Assembly (NCBI GenBank): GCA_011319805.1
Contig: SJRY01000136.1
Span: 248,001 to 312,000, forward strand
DNA length: 64,000 nucleotides
Direction of reading: 5' to 3'
Source of the DNA: Macrocybe gigantea
Lineage: Eukaryota > Basidiomycota > Agaricomycetes > Agaricales > Callistosporiaceae
The stretch's first letter is position 1. Each line of letters starts with the position of its first letter. The position numbers were made by a program, and so were the translations under genes. The notes under the pieces are model-generated. The model searched no databases. It was not told where the DNA came from and saw only the letters and a list, made by a program, of their open reading frames with translations. Shown here piece after piece: positions 46,903-57,600 of the stretch.

Positions 46903-49545
46903 AGAGGTACGTTGATTACTTTATTCAGGCATGTCGTCAGTTGGCTTACTAGGTGAACGGCGTTTTCTCTATTCGGTGTTCGAAGGTATAGAGAAGTCCT
47001 TTTCTCACTGGCTCAAAAGTCTAGTTTTTATTCGGTTATCGGTATCACATCGCTCTCAGGACATCCGCGCTAATTTTTCACGATCCTTAATGGATTGTTC
47101 TTCCACCTGCTTGGAATTTTCTTCTTTGGAGGGTGGGGTGTTCCCGGTGAAATTTTCCGTTCGGCATCCCCACCTTTTCCCCTTCACGGGTCTTTTCTCA
47201 AATGCACTCTATTCCCACACTCTTAACCCTTTCCATCCGTCTTCCTGACGACTCGTGAAGGTCGCGCTTCACCCGGTGCCACTCTTTTCATCCTCGGCAC
47301 GGTGGACTGCGCCACCCCTCGTTTTTGTCACATGGTGCACGCTGTCGAAAGTCTCCTCTTGGGTTTTTCCTCCAACCTGGTTCCGGGTTTCATCCCTCAT
47401 ATATCTCTGTTCAACTTCTGGAGTCAAAAGACAAACGCTTCTCAAGACCAAATCAAGTCAAATCGATGTAACATCAGTCTCTTTTCTTCCACCGGCTTCA
47501 CAAAGTCTCTTTCTCCTTCCTGGTGCACATATTGTCCCAACGAACATTAACAGCAATTCTTCGCCCATGCCCAGCACACGTTGGCCAGGTGGTGGATCCG
47601 TCAAGGTCTTCCAGCAATCGTATCGTAACTATCTATTTAACATATATCAGCTACTATTATTCGTTTGGTTTCTCTTGACGGAGGGTTCCCTTCGTCCCAA
47701 GCGCCCTCGCCACGTCCGCCTCGACTGCTGTCGTTGCCCTTTGCTTTCGTTGGCCATCTCCAGGCGAGCGACTGGCTTCTCTCGGCAAGCTTCCATATCT
47801 TCTTTTCCCTTCGAACTTGTGGATATTCCTCCGCGCCCCTTCAACCTGTACGTGCGGACTTGAATCATAGTTTTCGGTGTTTCATTTTTCATTTTCCACC
47901 TTCTTATTAATGACAACCCCAGTTGTATCGAATAATTCCAGCAAGCCCCTCTCCCCGTTTCTTACTCCCTTTCGCCTCTTCCAACTCCTCCCGCACCCGT
48001 TGATCCTATTTCTTTTATTTTATTTTTCTTCCCCGAATCTGGAGGGCCCTTGCACTTGTACAACTTTGCATGCATACCTCGTTTCTTTTCTTTTTTTTCC
48101 CCTCATGTTACGACTGGCTGGTTTCTTCGCCTTTTTCTGTATTTCTTACGTGCTTCTTAGATGAGGCAGGGCTGATTGTGTTGCGCCTTCAATGCTTTCA
48201 TAGCTCTCCTTCCTTAATTTTATTTCTTTCACCACCTTCATTCGTTTTCTTCCCAGCACACACCCCCCTCCGCCTATTCGCCTGTACTTCCTTCAGCTTC
48301 AAAGGATCGCAAGGTCGTTTGCTTCATCTACCTTCCCGACGCCGCCTCTCAATCCACTTTCCTCAATGGGAGCAGCCGATGATCCCGCTGTGTTATTTCT
48401 CATTCATCCTTCTTGGTGTAATTGTTGGTGGAGTTGTAAGTTTATTCTGTTTTCTTTTTTATTTTTTTTATTCTCGTGTCTAACTGTCCAGTGGTTGCGC
48501 CAGATTATGCTTAATGACTTTTTGCATCCATCACTCGCATCAAACCTCGCATCCAGTACCCACGTTCCGCGTCTACAGTCGTGTGGTTGTTTATCTGCTT
48601 GCATGATCCGACATACTGACTGCCCCTGCCGACCCCAACCGCGTCGCCTTCCGCCGATCTCCTTAACGTCCTCGTTTCACCCGAGCCATCATGCGCTGAC
48701 AGATCATGCGAGCAGAACAACACGGACTTGGATGCAGGCGTAAAATTTTCTTTTTCTCTCTTGGCATTGCAACGCGAATTACACAACAATTCTAGACAAC
48801 GCCCATTTCTCCGTTCCCCGGCAACGAAAGTTTTTTCCGCCTGCTGTACATAAGCAACTCAAAAACGCCGTCGACATATATTGCGCCCCGTGGCCTTACT
48901 TTGCGTTCTATCGTTGACGGAACTTGGTCCTTTTCACGTCTCCCATCCCTCCGGCCCGTACTTCGCCCTTTCCTGGTCTCCGCCCCAATGACGCCACAAG
49001 ATCCTCATCAAGATCGCAGTCGGCGCTTTTTTTTCTAGTCTAAACGTCCATCATACAGCTATCTAAAGCGTAGGTCAAGATGAGAAAGTTTTCGATGCTG
49101 TACAATTTCCCTTTTCTTGATCCTTTTCATCCTTTCCATCAATTCCTCGAAAACAACCCAAAACCAGTGCGCGCACGCTCTTTTTTTTTTCCTCATTCTT
49201 CCCCCCGCCGCTCCCCTTCTACTGTATTTCTTTTTTTTTCCCCTCCCTGGTGTCAACCGTTGAATTCGGTGATCTTGCCTTCTCGGTCATTGGTCTGATC
49301 GCCGGATTTGTCACTTCGGAGATTTCTCTTATTCTTCCCGCCTGTCTATTTTACGAAGTAAACACAATGTTAAATGCTACGTAACATCACACTCGTTGAA
49401 ATAAAAGTGTTTCGTCTGCTTTGAACTCGCTTCAATTTTGTGGATAGACCTTCAACCCTCCTTCATGTAGATAATGCGGTCCAAAGTCTTTCTTCGGACG
49501 GCAACGTTAACGTTATCCCGGAGCAACTGACAACAAGGTAGCTAC
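46903..49545. other. 2.6-kb pyrimidine-biased non-coding stretch
   Basis: The plus strand is strikingly rich in C and T (many runs such as TTTTCTTTTTTTTCCCC near 48085-48105 and 49180-49240), with no convincing gene on either strand. Long frames here are leucine/phenylalanine/serine artefacts of the bias. It probably contains the 3' UTR of the upstream gene and a long pyrimidine-rich promoter or leader region. Confidence 0.55.
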
Positions 49546-50340
49546 CATGGCGTCCGTTTGGGATGTCAAGTCGTCTTCAGAGCTTTTTCGCCCATCGGCC
49601 ACGTCCAAGCTGCGGTGCAGGCGCAATCTCTCTTTGAATTTGAAAGTGGACTGTCTTCAACTGCTCCACCAATGCCCACTCCTCCGCAGCACCTCGTCTG
49701 ACAACCCACTCTGCTCTCGACATGTAGGACTTGTGCGTATTCGAATGCGGGAGCTGGAGGAGCGAGGGCTCAGTGATGAATAATCGCGAGCTGCTCCGGT
49801 TCCTGTGGCCCATCGTTGACGGCGCGAGCGTGGCAAAGCTTGCATACGACTTGATATGTGCATTCGTTCGCTCGTTCAACTTCAACGTCGGGAAGGCGTG
49901 CGTCAGTGTTCTGATGTATTGCCCACAATTACCTGCCGCTGCCAGATCCCTATGCTTTTGCGTCTGGCGGCTTGGATCACGGTCAGCCAGAGACGGACTC
50001 GTTTCCAGCGCAACTCGCGTTCTTTGCTCGTTTTCGCCGGCAAGTCTTCGCGCGTGTTCAAGGTTCTGGAGGCGCATCGGACTTGTGTGTCTCGTGTGGC
50101 ATCCAGTGTTCCAAGCTGATGATACTTGCAGGTGTCTCCGCTGCGGTTCTATGCCTCGAGCTCTCTCCAAAGCGGTACGATCAAGGCCATGAACATTTCG
50201 ACAATTGTGCACGTGGGAGTAAAGACAGGGCTATTGTATCAATGGAAGAGAAGAGTCTTTCAGAGGGCAAACATGGGAGCGGAATGTCTGTTCGGGGAGG
50301 AGAAAAAGAGATTCTAGAGGCATGGAATGTAGGTGTCTGT
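49546..50340 (+). pseudogene. Unresolved coding-like stretch, possibly a degenerate gene
   Basis: Several short plus-strand segments read like real protein but sit in different frames: VQAAVQAQSLFEFESGLS (about 49600-49655), VRIRMRELEERGLSDE (ending 49783), LPLPDPYAFASGG continuing LDHGQPETDSFPAQLAFFAR (about 49930-50030), and VSPLRFYASSSLQSGTIKA (about 50130-50190). I could not join them with good splice sites into one frame and recognise no domain. It could be a multi-exon gene with assembly indels, or a decayed gene. A 211-codon open frame on the opposite strand (49577-50212) looks like a shadow. Confidence 0.35.
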
Positions 50341-50401
50341 TCCGAGCCGCAGCATTGAAACTGAGTCTCCTGCCCTCTACCCGCGGCAGACGTGAAAACG
50401 T

Positions 50402-50667
50402 TTACCACTTGCGGTGCTTGCGATGCCTGCGGCGGCGGCGGCGGCGACGGCGGCGACGACGGCGCCTTCCCTCAATGTCGGGGTCGGCTTCAGGGTCGGG
50501 AGACCTCACCTAAAGGACGAACACAGTGCGACAAGATGGTTAACCGACGAACTGGTGGACGAGCGATATGCAAAAGTTACCTCCAAAGCATCCTCATCCA
50601 CGGCAACACCGGGGGATGCGATAGCGCCACTGATAATGGCGAGGAGAGCCAAGATGTAAAGCTTCAT
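50402..50667 (-). CDS. Small secreted polycationic protein A (14-Arg run), 64 aa
   Basis: First of three tandem paralogs; no described family recognised. Exon 1 (50581-50667) gives a signal peptide MKLYILALLAIISGAIA and an acidic segment SPGVAVDEDALE. A 70-nt or so intron (donor GTAACT, acceptor TTTAG) lies exactly after Leu-Glu, in phase 0. Exon 2 (50402-50509) reads VRSPDPEADPDIEG, then 14 consecutive Arg, then HRKHRKW and stop. The mature tail is among the most basic possible sequences. The Arg run is encoded mostly by CGC with some CGT and AGG. The same layout recurs in genes B and C. A secreted DNA/RNA-, membrane- or polyanion-binding peptide is inferred from charge alone. Confidence 0.8.
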
Positions 50668-50733
50668 TGCAACTGATTGAGTTTCGATAGGTAGGCGTCA
50701 ACCTGAAGAGACCAAGTGCGGTTTGCGATACCC

Positions 50734-50741
50734 TTTAAATA
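50734..50741 (-). promoter_or_regulatory. TATA-like box of gene A
   Basis: TATTTAAA on the minus strand, about 67 bp upstream of ATG 50667. Between it and the ATG lie the words ACCTGAAG and GACCAAGTGCGG; close matches occur at the same place in gene B. Confidence 0.5.
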
Positions 50742-51367
50742 CCTCACCGAATATGCGCTAAACTTGGACGCCGTATGCTGTAGAAGGTTTTCCGTACTCC
50801 GTTGGGGTGTGTCTCTCAATCAAAGTCGGTTTCTGGGATCACGCCATAGGACGGCGTCCTAAGACTGTCGCGCATCCTTCCCCGTCTCCGCCCTTGATTA
50901 AATTCAGGTCACATCCTTCATGGCCGTCAGCTCGTCATCATGGCTCAGACAACCCTAGTTCTTTCACAATCGACCACGATGCCTCCTATTAGCATGAGGT
51001 TCGGCGCGTTACATCATCACCTTTGCGGACACCTGTGGTTATTCTGGAGAGACCAAGTTTCGTCTCGCTTTCATCAGTGTGGAGCGTCTGATCTTCACTC
51101 ATCACTCACCCTTCCCAATGTACAAAACGTGAATCGCCAAGTCGTCCGTTCGCGCCTATTTATATCTCTTATTGTCGATCGCTGTGTTCAGGAATGACAA
51201 TGCAATGTGGGCCAAGCACAAATCAATTGGAAGATACATGAGCAATAGCGACATCTCAAATTTTTCAAAGGAAAGAAGGCGAATTGCAGACAAGTGTATA
51301 TGATGCGATACGCTAAAAATGAACAACGTCCTGGGCGCCGCTTTTTTTTCTGGCTCCCACGAGCCCT
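50742..51367. other. Spacer between genes A and B
   Basis: About 630 bp containing the distal promoter of gene A and the 3' region of gene B. No further copy of the family and no other gene was seen. Confidence 0.5.
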
Positions 51368-51633
51368 TCACCAGTTCTTGCCCTTGTGGTGTCTCATCTT
51401 GCGGTGCTTGTGCTTTCGGCGCTTGTTGTGCTTCCGACGGCGACCGTGTCCGCGTCGACGACCTTCAGAAGCGGGCTCTGGGGACCTCACCTAGTCAGAC
51501 AGCGAAACGTCAGCTTAAAGGAAGGAGCATGGTAAACCATGAGTCATACCTCCAAGGCCTCTGCCTCCTCGATCATGGGGTCGGCGAGAACACCGCTGAC
51601 GAGGGCGAGAATGGCAAGGATGGCGAACTTCAT
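51368..51633 (-). CDS. Small secreted polycationic protein B, 68 aa
   Basis: Second tandem paralog. Exon 1 (51550-51633) encodes signal peptide MKFAILAILALVSGVLA and acidic segment DPMIEEAEALE. An intron of 59 nt (donor GTATGA, acceptor GACTAG; 51491-51549) follows Leu-Glu in phase 0. Exon 2 (51368-51490) reads VRSPEPASEGRRRGHGRRRK and continues with alternating Lys, His and Arg to HHKGKNW, stop TGA. About two thirds of the last 35 residues are Arg, Lys or His, with no Cys. The start is fixed by the signal peptide and by the match to genes A and C. Function unknown; high histidine content could also allow metal binding. Confidence 0.82.
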
Positions 51634-51690
51634 GTTAGCTTTTTGTAGGCAGACAATTGACCTGAACGATAACGGACGACCAGTGCGGGG

Positions 51691-51698
51691 TTTTTATA
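51691..51698 (-). promoter_or_regulatory. TATA box of gene B
   Basis: TATAAAAA on the minus strand, about 58 bp upstream of ATG 51633, preceding the GACCAGTGCGG and ACCTGAAC words that have close matches in gene A. Confidence 0.6.
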
Positions 51699-52771
51699 TG
51701 CGAATCGCCCCCATCACAACCACTTGTCTATGCCGCGTAGTCGACCGCGGCTGAAGACAATCCTTGGCCCCTGTTATGATTCAAGTACCCCTGTTCGCCG
51801 ATTCCGCTTGGGACATTGGCAAATGTCTTCGAAAGTTTTCTCTCCGTCCCGTTGGACTGCGAACGTCGCCCTACTGTCCGCGCTAGAACAAGCGCTCCGG
51901 GGAAAGACTAGTGATTATATTATGATTCTGGCCCCAGACACCGTTTCTGTACATCTCCCGGTTCGAATTAGCTGCACCCCCGCCCAAGTTTCGCAAAGCG
52001 GGATCGATTCATTGAGAGATCAAATCCCAAATATCTCAGAAGGAACCTGCCACCCGACGCTGACTGAAATTCCACCTTCTAGAACAAGGTACTCGATGCT
52101 CATGGATGGATTGGACTACATATCATTACCTTCGTTTGGTCCGTTCTGCGACGTATGGCGGAGTTACAGTAGGAGCTCACATAGTCGTCACGTGGTAGCC
52201 AGTACATACAGTAGTACTTTGATGTAAAATTTTTGCTTCATTACCCAACTGCACATGCCGTTTCGTCGTCCTCTTTCAACAGATGTTGCCTGGAAAGGTA
52301 GCCAAATGCAAGGGGACGAAAGCGGCTAGCAGGCTTGTCATGCAATTGGAAGTGCAATCTCAGAAGTCCACTGCACGTCGGAACTGGTTCCCTTAGGCTA
52401 GCGCTTGGTTAGGCATCCTTTCGCGGAATGTTTATCGGATTTTGGCAAGCCCGTCTCCAAATATATGGGCAGCCAGTTTGCCCATGGCAGTCTTCCTGCG
52501 TTGTGCACGCTGCGCTGTGTCTGGTTCAAAATTTCATCGATGATGCTCATCATTGGGTTAATAGACAGGAACTATCGACGAGCGTATGACACGATGGGTT
52601 TGACAAACACTGTTATGATTCACATATAATTCTCGTCGATTGACGAACGTTACAGTTACGCTTTTTGTACAACAAGATGGGAGCTAAAAGTGTACAGACA
52701 GGATCCTTCACGAACAAAAAGGAATGTCCCCGCCCCCAGCCGCCCATCCGGTCACGATCAGCGCGAAACGC
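51699..52771. other. Spacer between genes B and C
   Basis: About 1.07 kb. A plus-strand open frame (51724-52227) overlaps the gene B promoter and has no recognisable feature. No fourth copy of the cationic family was found here. Confidence 0.45.
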
Positions 52772-53025
52772 TTAGTGACGCTTCTTGCCGTGCTTTTTGA
52801 CCTTACGGTGCTTGACTTTACGGTGCTTGACCTTCCTTCGGCGGCGCGGTTCGGGCTCCGGTTCGGGCTCCGGAGACCTCAGCTAGAAACATGGCGACAG
52901 TCAGTGAACCGGGTGATGCCAGAAAAGTTGTGCCATGCCTCTAGATCGGCGTCGTCACCGATGGGCTCGGGCGTGGCCATGGCCATGCCAAGGATAGCGA
53001 GAAGAGCGAAGATGGAGAACTTCAT
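52772..53025 (-). CDS. Small secreted polycationic protein C, 65 aa
   Basis: Third tandem paralog. Exon 1 (52939-53025): signal peptide MKFSIFALLAILGMAMA and acidic segment TPEPIGDDADLE. Exon 2 (52772-52882): LRSPEPEPEPEP, then RRRRKVKHRKVKHRKVKK with an internal KVKHR repeat, ending HGKKRH, stop TAA. The intron (52883-52938, 56 nt) sits at the same place and phase as in A and B but starts with GC instead of GT (GAG|GCATGG), with a normal CTAG acceptor. The only nearby GT donor (in ATCGGTGAC) would shift the frame into an early stop, so a GC-AG intron or a base error is the best reading. Function unknown. Confidence 0.8.
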
Positions 53026-53077
53026 TGTCGAAATGTGAATAGGTATGAACCTGCTGGGACACTCAGCCTCCCATGGT

Positions 53078-53085
53078 CTTTTATA
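53078..53085 (-). promoter_or_regulatory. TATA box of gene C
   Basis: Consensus TATAAAAG on the minus strand, about 53 bp upstream of ATG 53025. Confidence 0.6.
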
Positions 53086-54656
53086 CCTTCAGCTCAGGGA
53101 TATGTCTCGCTCTCAACTCAAGTGTTGGAATTTACTCTACGCGGGCGATCATCCCGCTATGCACATGCAGCGGAGTCCGTGACTTCGCAAGCTGCTCAGC
53201 GCAGCATGAAAGTACCTACCTTCATCCGTGCCGTCCCATGTGCGCAGTCGTGTACCCGCTTGGAAGAAGGCAAGCTATACTTAGACTCTCTGACCAAGAA
53301 TAGAGGAGGCCACGCGCGTTTATGGGACCCTCAGTATATCCGCCCGCTTTGAGTTCGGAGTTCATTTTCACAAGCTAGATACTTTCGCCAGGAGCGAGGA
53401 GGATTTCGTTGACCAACAACGTTGATGGCATCGTTGGACGAGTTTATTAACATATCAACATAGTATCCGCATTTTGGGACTGTAGGTGTTCGTTAGGGGG
53501 GGTTAATAGACCTTCAAGTCCAGAAACGGTGTCGAATGATTAGAGGACAACGGAACGCTCTTACCACGTTTCACCTAAATTCAAAACATACTTTTTTTAG
53601 TGTCATTGACTATTCATACAGTTGATCTGAGTGAACAAACGCCGTGAACTATTCGAAGGAGAACCATCGAAGCTTAGGAGTCATCTAATTTTGGTTTACA
53701 AGTGATGCTAACTTGGTATGAGTCGCCTTCGTCGAACAGAAATTCACATTCCGGTCATCATCAAACCAGAAAGCGAGAATATGGTCAGACAAAAAGTGCT
53801 CTTCACAGATCCACTCACTCCAAACAAGTGCATATGTGAAGACGAGACAAATGCGCCGCCATGGTCGCGGTCTGCGTTGAATTGAAGAGCACGCCACGTG
53901 AGATAGCACAGACTTCAGGTTGTATGCAAGACAATCCGTGTTCCGCGGTGGCACTGGTGTCTCGTTTAATGTGCCAGCGCATAGAACGTGAGACATGGGA
54001 AAGAAGAAGCTATCGAGCCCTTGAATCGGTTTCTGCTGCCCGTGTCTTGGCTTCAAAGTAAGTGCCGAGATCGACAGAGGGCTCACCGCCTGGCCACAGC
54101 CGGGGCGAGGCTCCGGTGATGTGCTGTCCCAACATCATCCGTGGCGGCTCCGGCTACGGATTGCAAACTGTCCACACCGTTCGAGGGGGGACATATCCAA
54201 GAAACATCCGTCGTCGTCGGGGGTGCATCATTGTTAAATTGTCTCAAGGCGTCGGGTTTTCATTCGGGCCCGAAAATAATCGGCTTACGTTCGCAGTGTG
54301 GCCTCCATGTACGCCTCTTATTCAATCGCTAGTGCAATTTAGAATGTATTCGGTGATATATAGTGGAGAATCTATAAAATATATGCTCTACTGGTGTCTG
54401 TATAGAGATAACCAAAAAACGTAACGGATCATTGGGTTGAGCCGTCAATACTTAAAGCAAGGCTACATGTCACGGTGAAAATAACATCGGATCTGTCATA
54501 CAACGTTTCCAATAAAAATCAGAAGCACTCGCCACGGTCATAAAAGGCATTGAATACATAGCATACGCAAAATGAAGTTTCGGACCGTACAACGTCTCTT
54601 TGGTCGTATCATCCTGGCGGCGATGTGAGAAAGGCACAGTTCAAGGCTTGGTTTCA
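53086..54656. other. Intergenic stretch, one weak ORF
   Basis: About 1.6 kb. A 133-codon minus-strand frame (53685-54086) contains WRRICLVFTYALVWSEWI and LAFWFDDDRNVNF but has no recognised domain, TATA box or intron support. No other feature is supported. Confidence 0.35.
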
Positions 54657-57600
54657 TCAGGTATATTCCTGGGCATCTCCAGGAGTCATCGATGCGAACG
54701 CGACTACTCGATCTCGAATTGAGGTCCTGCCATCATTTTGGGAAGAATGTGAGCTGATGGAATCCAGATCTTGCTGTGTCAAGGGACTATCAGACCGGTC
54801 TTGCTCGCCGAGCTCGGAGGGTGACTGCGTGCGAAGGATGGAGGCTCCGACTACAGCATTGTCGTGTTCTTGCAAGTAACTATCTTGGCGCTTGGTCCAT
54901 ACTCGCACCGCCCCGTCGTGGCTGCCGGTCGCGAACATGAAGGGATCTTCAGTGGCAAGGTTCCATGCAATGCAGGTCAAGTCTCCACCGAGAGCTCCCG
55001 TTCGGATGTGATGCAGTAACGCCCCTGATTCCTGGTCCCAGATATGGATGTCACCGCCTACACGCGTTAGGTCATTCATAATGATGTTCGGTTTAAGAGA
55101 TACCTTTCCCAGCACAGAGGACGAGCTCGTGGTTCTTTCCACCAAAGTAGCTTGGTCCGGCAAAATCGACAGGTGCTTTCGGCATATAAGTGTGTCTATT
55201 TCCATGGATAAGCAAACTGACACGGAGAGGGGCTGACGCGGGGGGGGGGGGGGGGCGAACCTCAAGGTAAGCCTACCAATAGTTGTATTATTCTCGCGGT
55301 CCTTGACAAGCTCCAGTTTCCACAGTTGGGGCGGTGCCTACGAATTGATCAGTAATCTCCCGACATTGCAAGGGCATGGAATATACCCACCTTGTTTTCG
55401 TAGCTGACCAATGCGATGATACCACTGCGGTTGTTCTGCGCTACTGTGATATCGCGAACATCATTCAGAACAGGTGTACGGCTTGAAGGGAGAAGGTATG
55501 GGTCCTGAGTAACACGAGGATCAATACAGGGACTCACTTTTCGACTTGTTTGGTTTCCATGTTATACACTGGGCATAGATTAAATAAGCTGGATCTGAAG
55601 TGTCTGCACGACATCGACTTACCAGCGAGTTGTTTCTCCGCTCGTGATTTGCTAGGCTGAAGTCCGGAGGGTGATTCCAACAGCGGACCGACACCAATCA
55701 AGCGCAATGAATCGGGAGTGATGGCAACGTCATGCAATTTCATTTTGCCAAAGTGATACTGTTCCATGACCTGAGAATAGCCATTAGCGGCTTTTCGGCC
55801 AAATACGGTCCACTACGACGAACTTTGCCGCTGAGATCCTGGGTGGTGTTGTGTCAGCATCATCTATAATCAGTTGGAAAAGGCCATACCAGTTTGGTCA
55901 CCACGTTTGCTTCGACCGAGATGAAGGCTGCGACTCGAATGTCAGAGGGCTGCACAATATGGGAGCTAATGGCATACTCTGTCCGTCTGGGAACCATGTC
56001 ACCGCTTCTACCGAGGCCTGTCGATCTATTGTCTTCTTGCAAACACCATCCTGAGATGGATATTATCAGGAACTTATCTGTCGCAGTGCCGAGCACTCAA
56101 GCCTACCTCCGCGGTCCAAACCTTGATGGCTCTGTTCAACTTGGTTAGGAGGGTGTGGCCAGTAGGCGACCTGAGGGTGTTGGCTCGGGTTAATGAACGG
56201 AGTTGTTGGGTTCGGTGTGGTACCTTACCACGCGACTTGTCCGACGAAGCCTTTGGCATGCGCAAGGACACGATGAGAAACAAACGGTTCCTTGTCAGTT
56301 GCATTGCGTCAGTCGGCCGAGGTATGGATTCATCGGAGTTGCTCACCCCGACGCGGAAGATGATGGATGTTCGATCCCAGCTGATCACCGGTTTATTGAG
56401 TCCTCGGACACCAACGGGTACCAGCAACGCGACACATACCTCGACGTGGCCAAGTACTTTCCATCCGGCGAGAACTGCAAATGCCGCACCAAAGCCGAAT
56501 GTGCCGCAAGATCTTGGGTGGCCTCCATGATTTTGAGTTTCGGCACAAGAGCGGCCACGCGGGAACGCAAGACCGCTTTGACAGGCTCATCCGCCATTGT
56601 CCTCTTACGCTCAGAGGCGCTCCCCGTCAAATTTGAAGACGACGTGCGCTGCCGATGTGGTTCACGGAGGGCGTTCAATGCGCTCATAGCATTAGGGGCT
56701 GAGAGCAAGGACCGCATCTTGATGCTCCGGAGGGCATCGCGCCACAGCTGTTTTCCAGGTGAGGGTGGAGTCGGTGGCGCGGGAGCCTCTTTCTCGATGG
56801 GCGACGCGGGGACGGAGAATGACTTGGAAGGTTCAATAGGCGAGTTGGGCTCGAGATCGGAATGGCGGCGCGCGGGGGCCAGGCGCTCCACGGATGGTCC
56901 GCTGCGAGAGAAGGCGATCGGGAGTGTGCCGGCTTCCAAATCATCGGAGCCATCGGAGTCACCATGGGGCCTGTGGAACACGCACCCCAACCCAGATGCG
57001 ATCTTGCCGAGCAGGGCGTGCGCCCGATGAAACTGGTTTTGGATAGTGCTGAGCATTTCACGCAGTCTGATCATTCCAGGCATACGGAGGATAGTCTGCT
57101 GGTATTCGAATATCGCGTCGCCCAGCCATTTCTGCCCACGATGCCGAAGGAAAATCCAGCGCTCGGATGCGAACCATGTTGACACGGCAGTGAGGCCAAA
57201 GGACGTGATAGCTGTGAAAACTGTAGTCATGGTCGATGTCGCTTGTGCCTATATTTTTTACGTTGTCCATCGGAAATTAGACCCTTGGCGAGCGGTTTAT
57301 TATGTACATACCTGTTCAGAGGCATAGGCGAAACAACAAAGGCCGATTGAGAAACATGCGACGGACACGACGAGGAACACGAGTGGTGATCTCTTGATCC
57401 AGATCAAAACCCACCAGGGAACGCGATCTCCCGGCGATCGACTGGACAAACGGCGAAAATCAGTTCTGGCATCCGGGCCGATAGGGCAGATGATAAACAT
57501 ACTACATGGCTTGTTTCCATGTCAATCCGAGCAAACTGTTCACAGCGGCGGCAATGCTGAAGACGAGGGATGCGAACCAAAAACAGTTTACGGCATCCGC

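Noticed and set aside
49577..50212. 211-codon minus-strand open frame
   Set aside because: No domain, and its composition is typical of an antisense frame opposite codon-biased DNA; the plus strand carries more protein-like fragments.
51961..51973. B-box-like CGGTTCGAATTAG on the plus strand
   Set aside because: No A-box or cloverleaf can be built from the upstream 70 bases.
51724..52227. 167-codon plus-strand open frame between cationic genes B and C
   Set aside because: Overlaps the gene B promoter, has no recognised domain and no intron or promoter support.
53685..54086. 133-codon minus-strand open frame
   Set aside because: No similarity or promoter evidence; kept only as a comment on the intergenic stretch.
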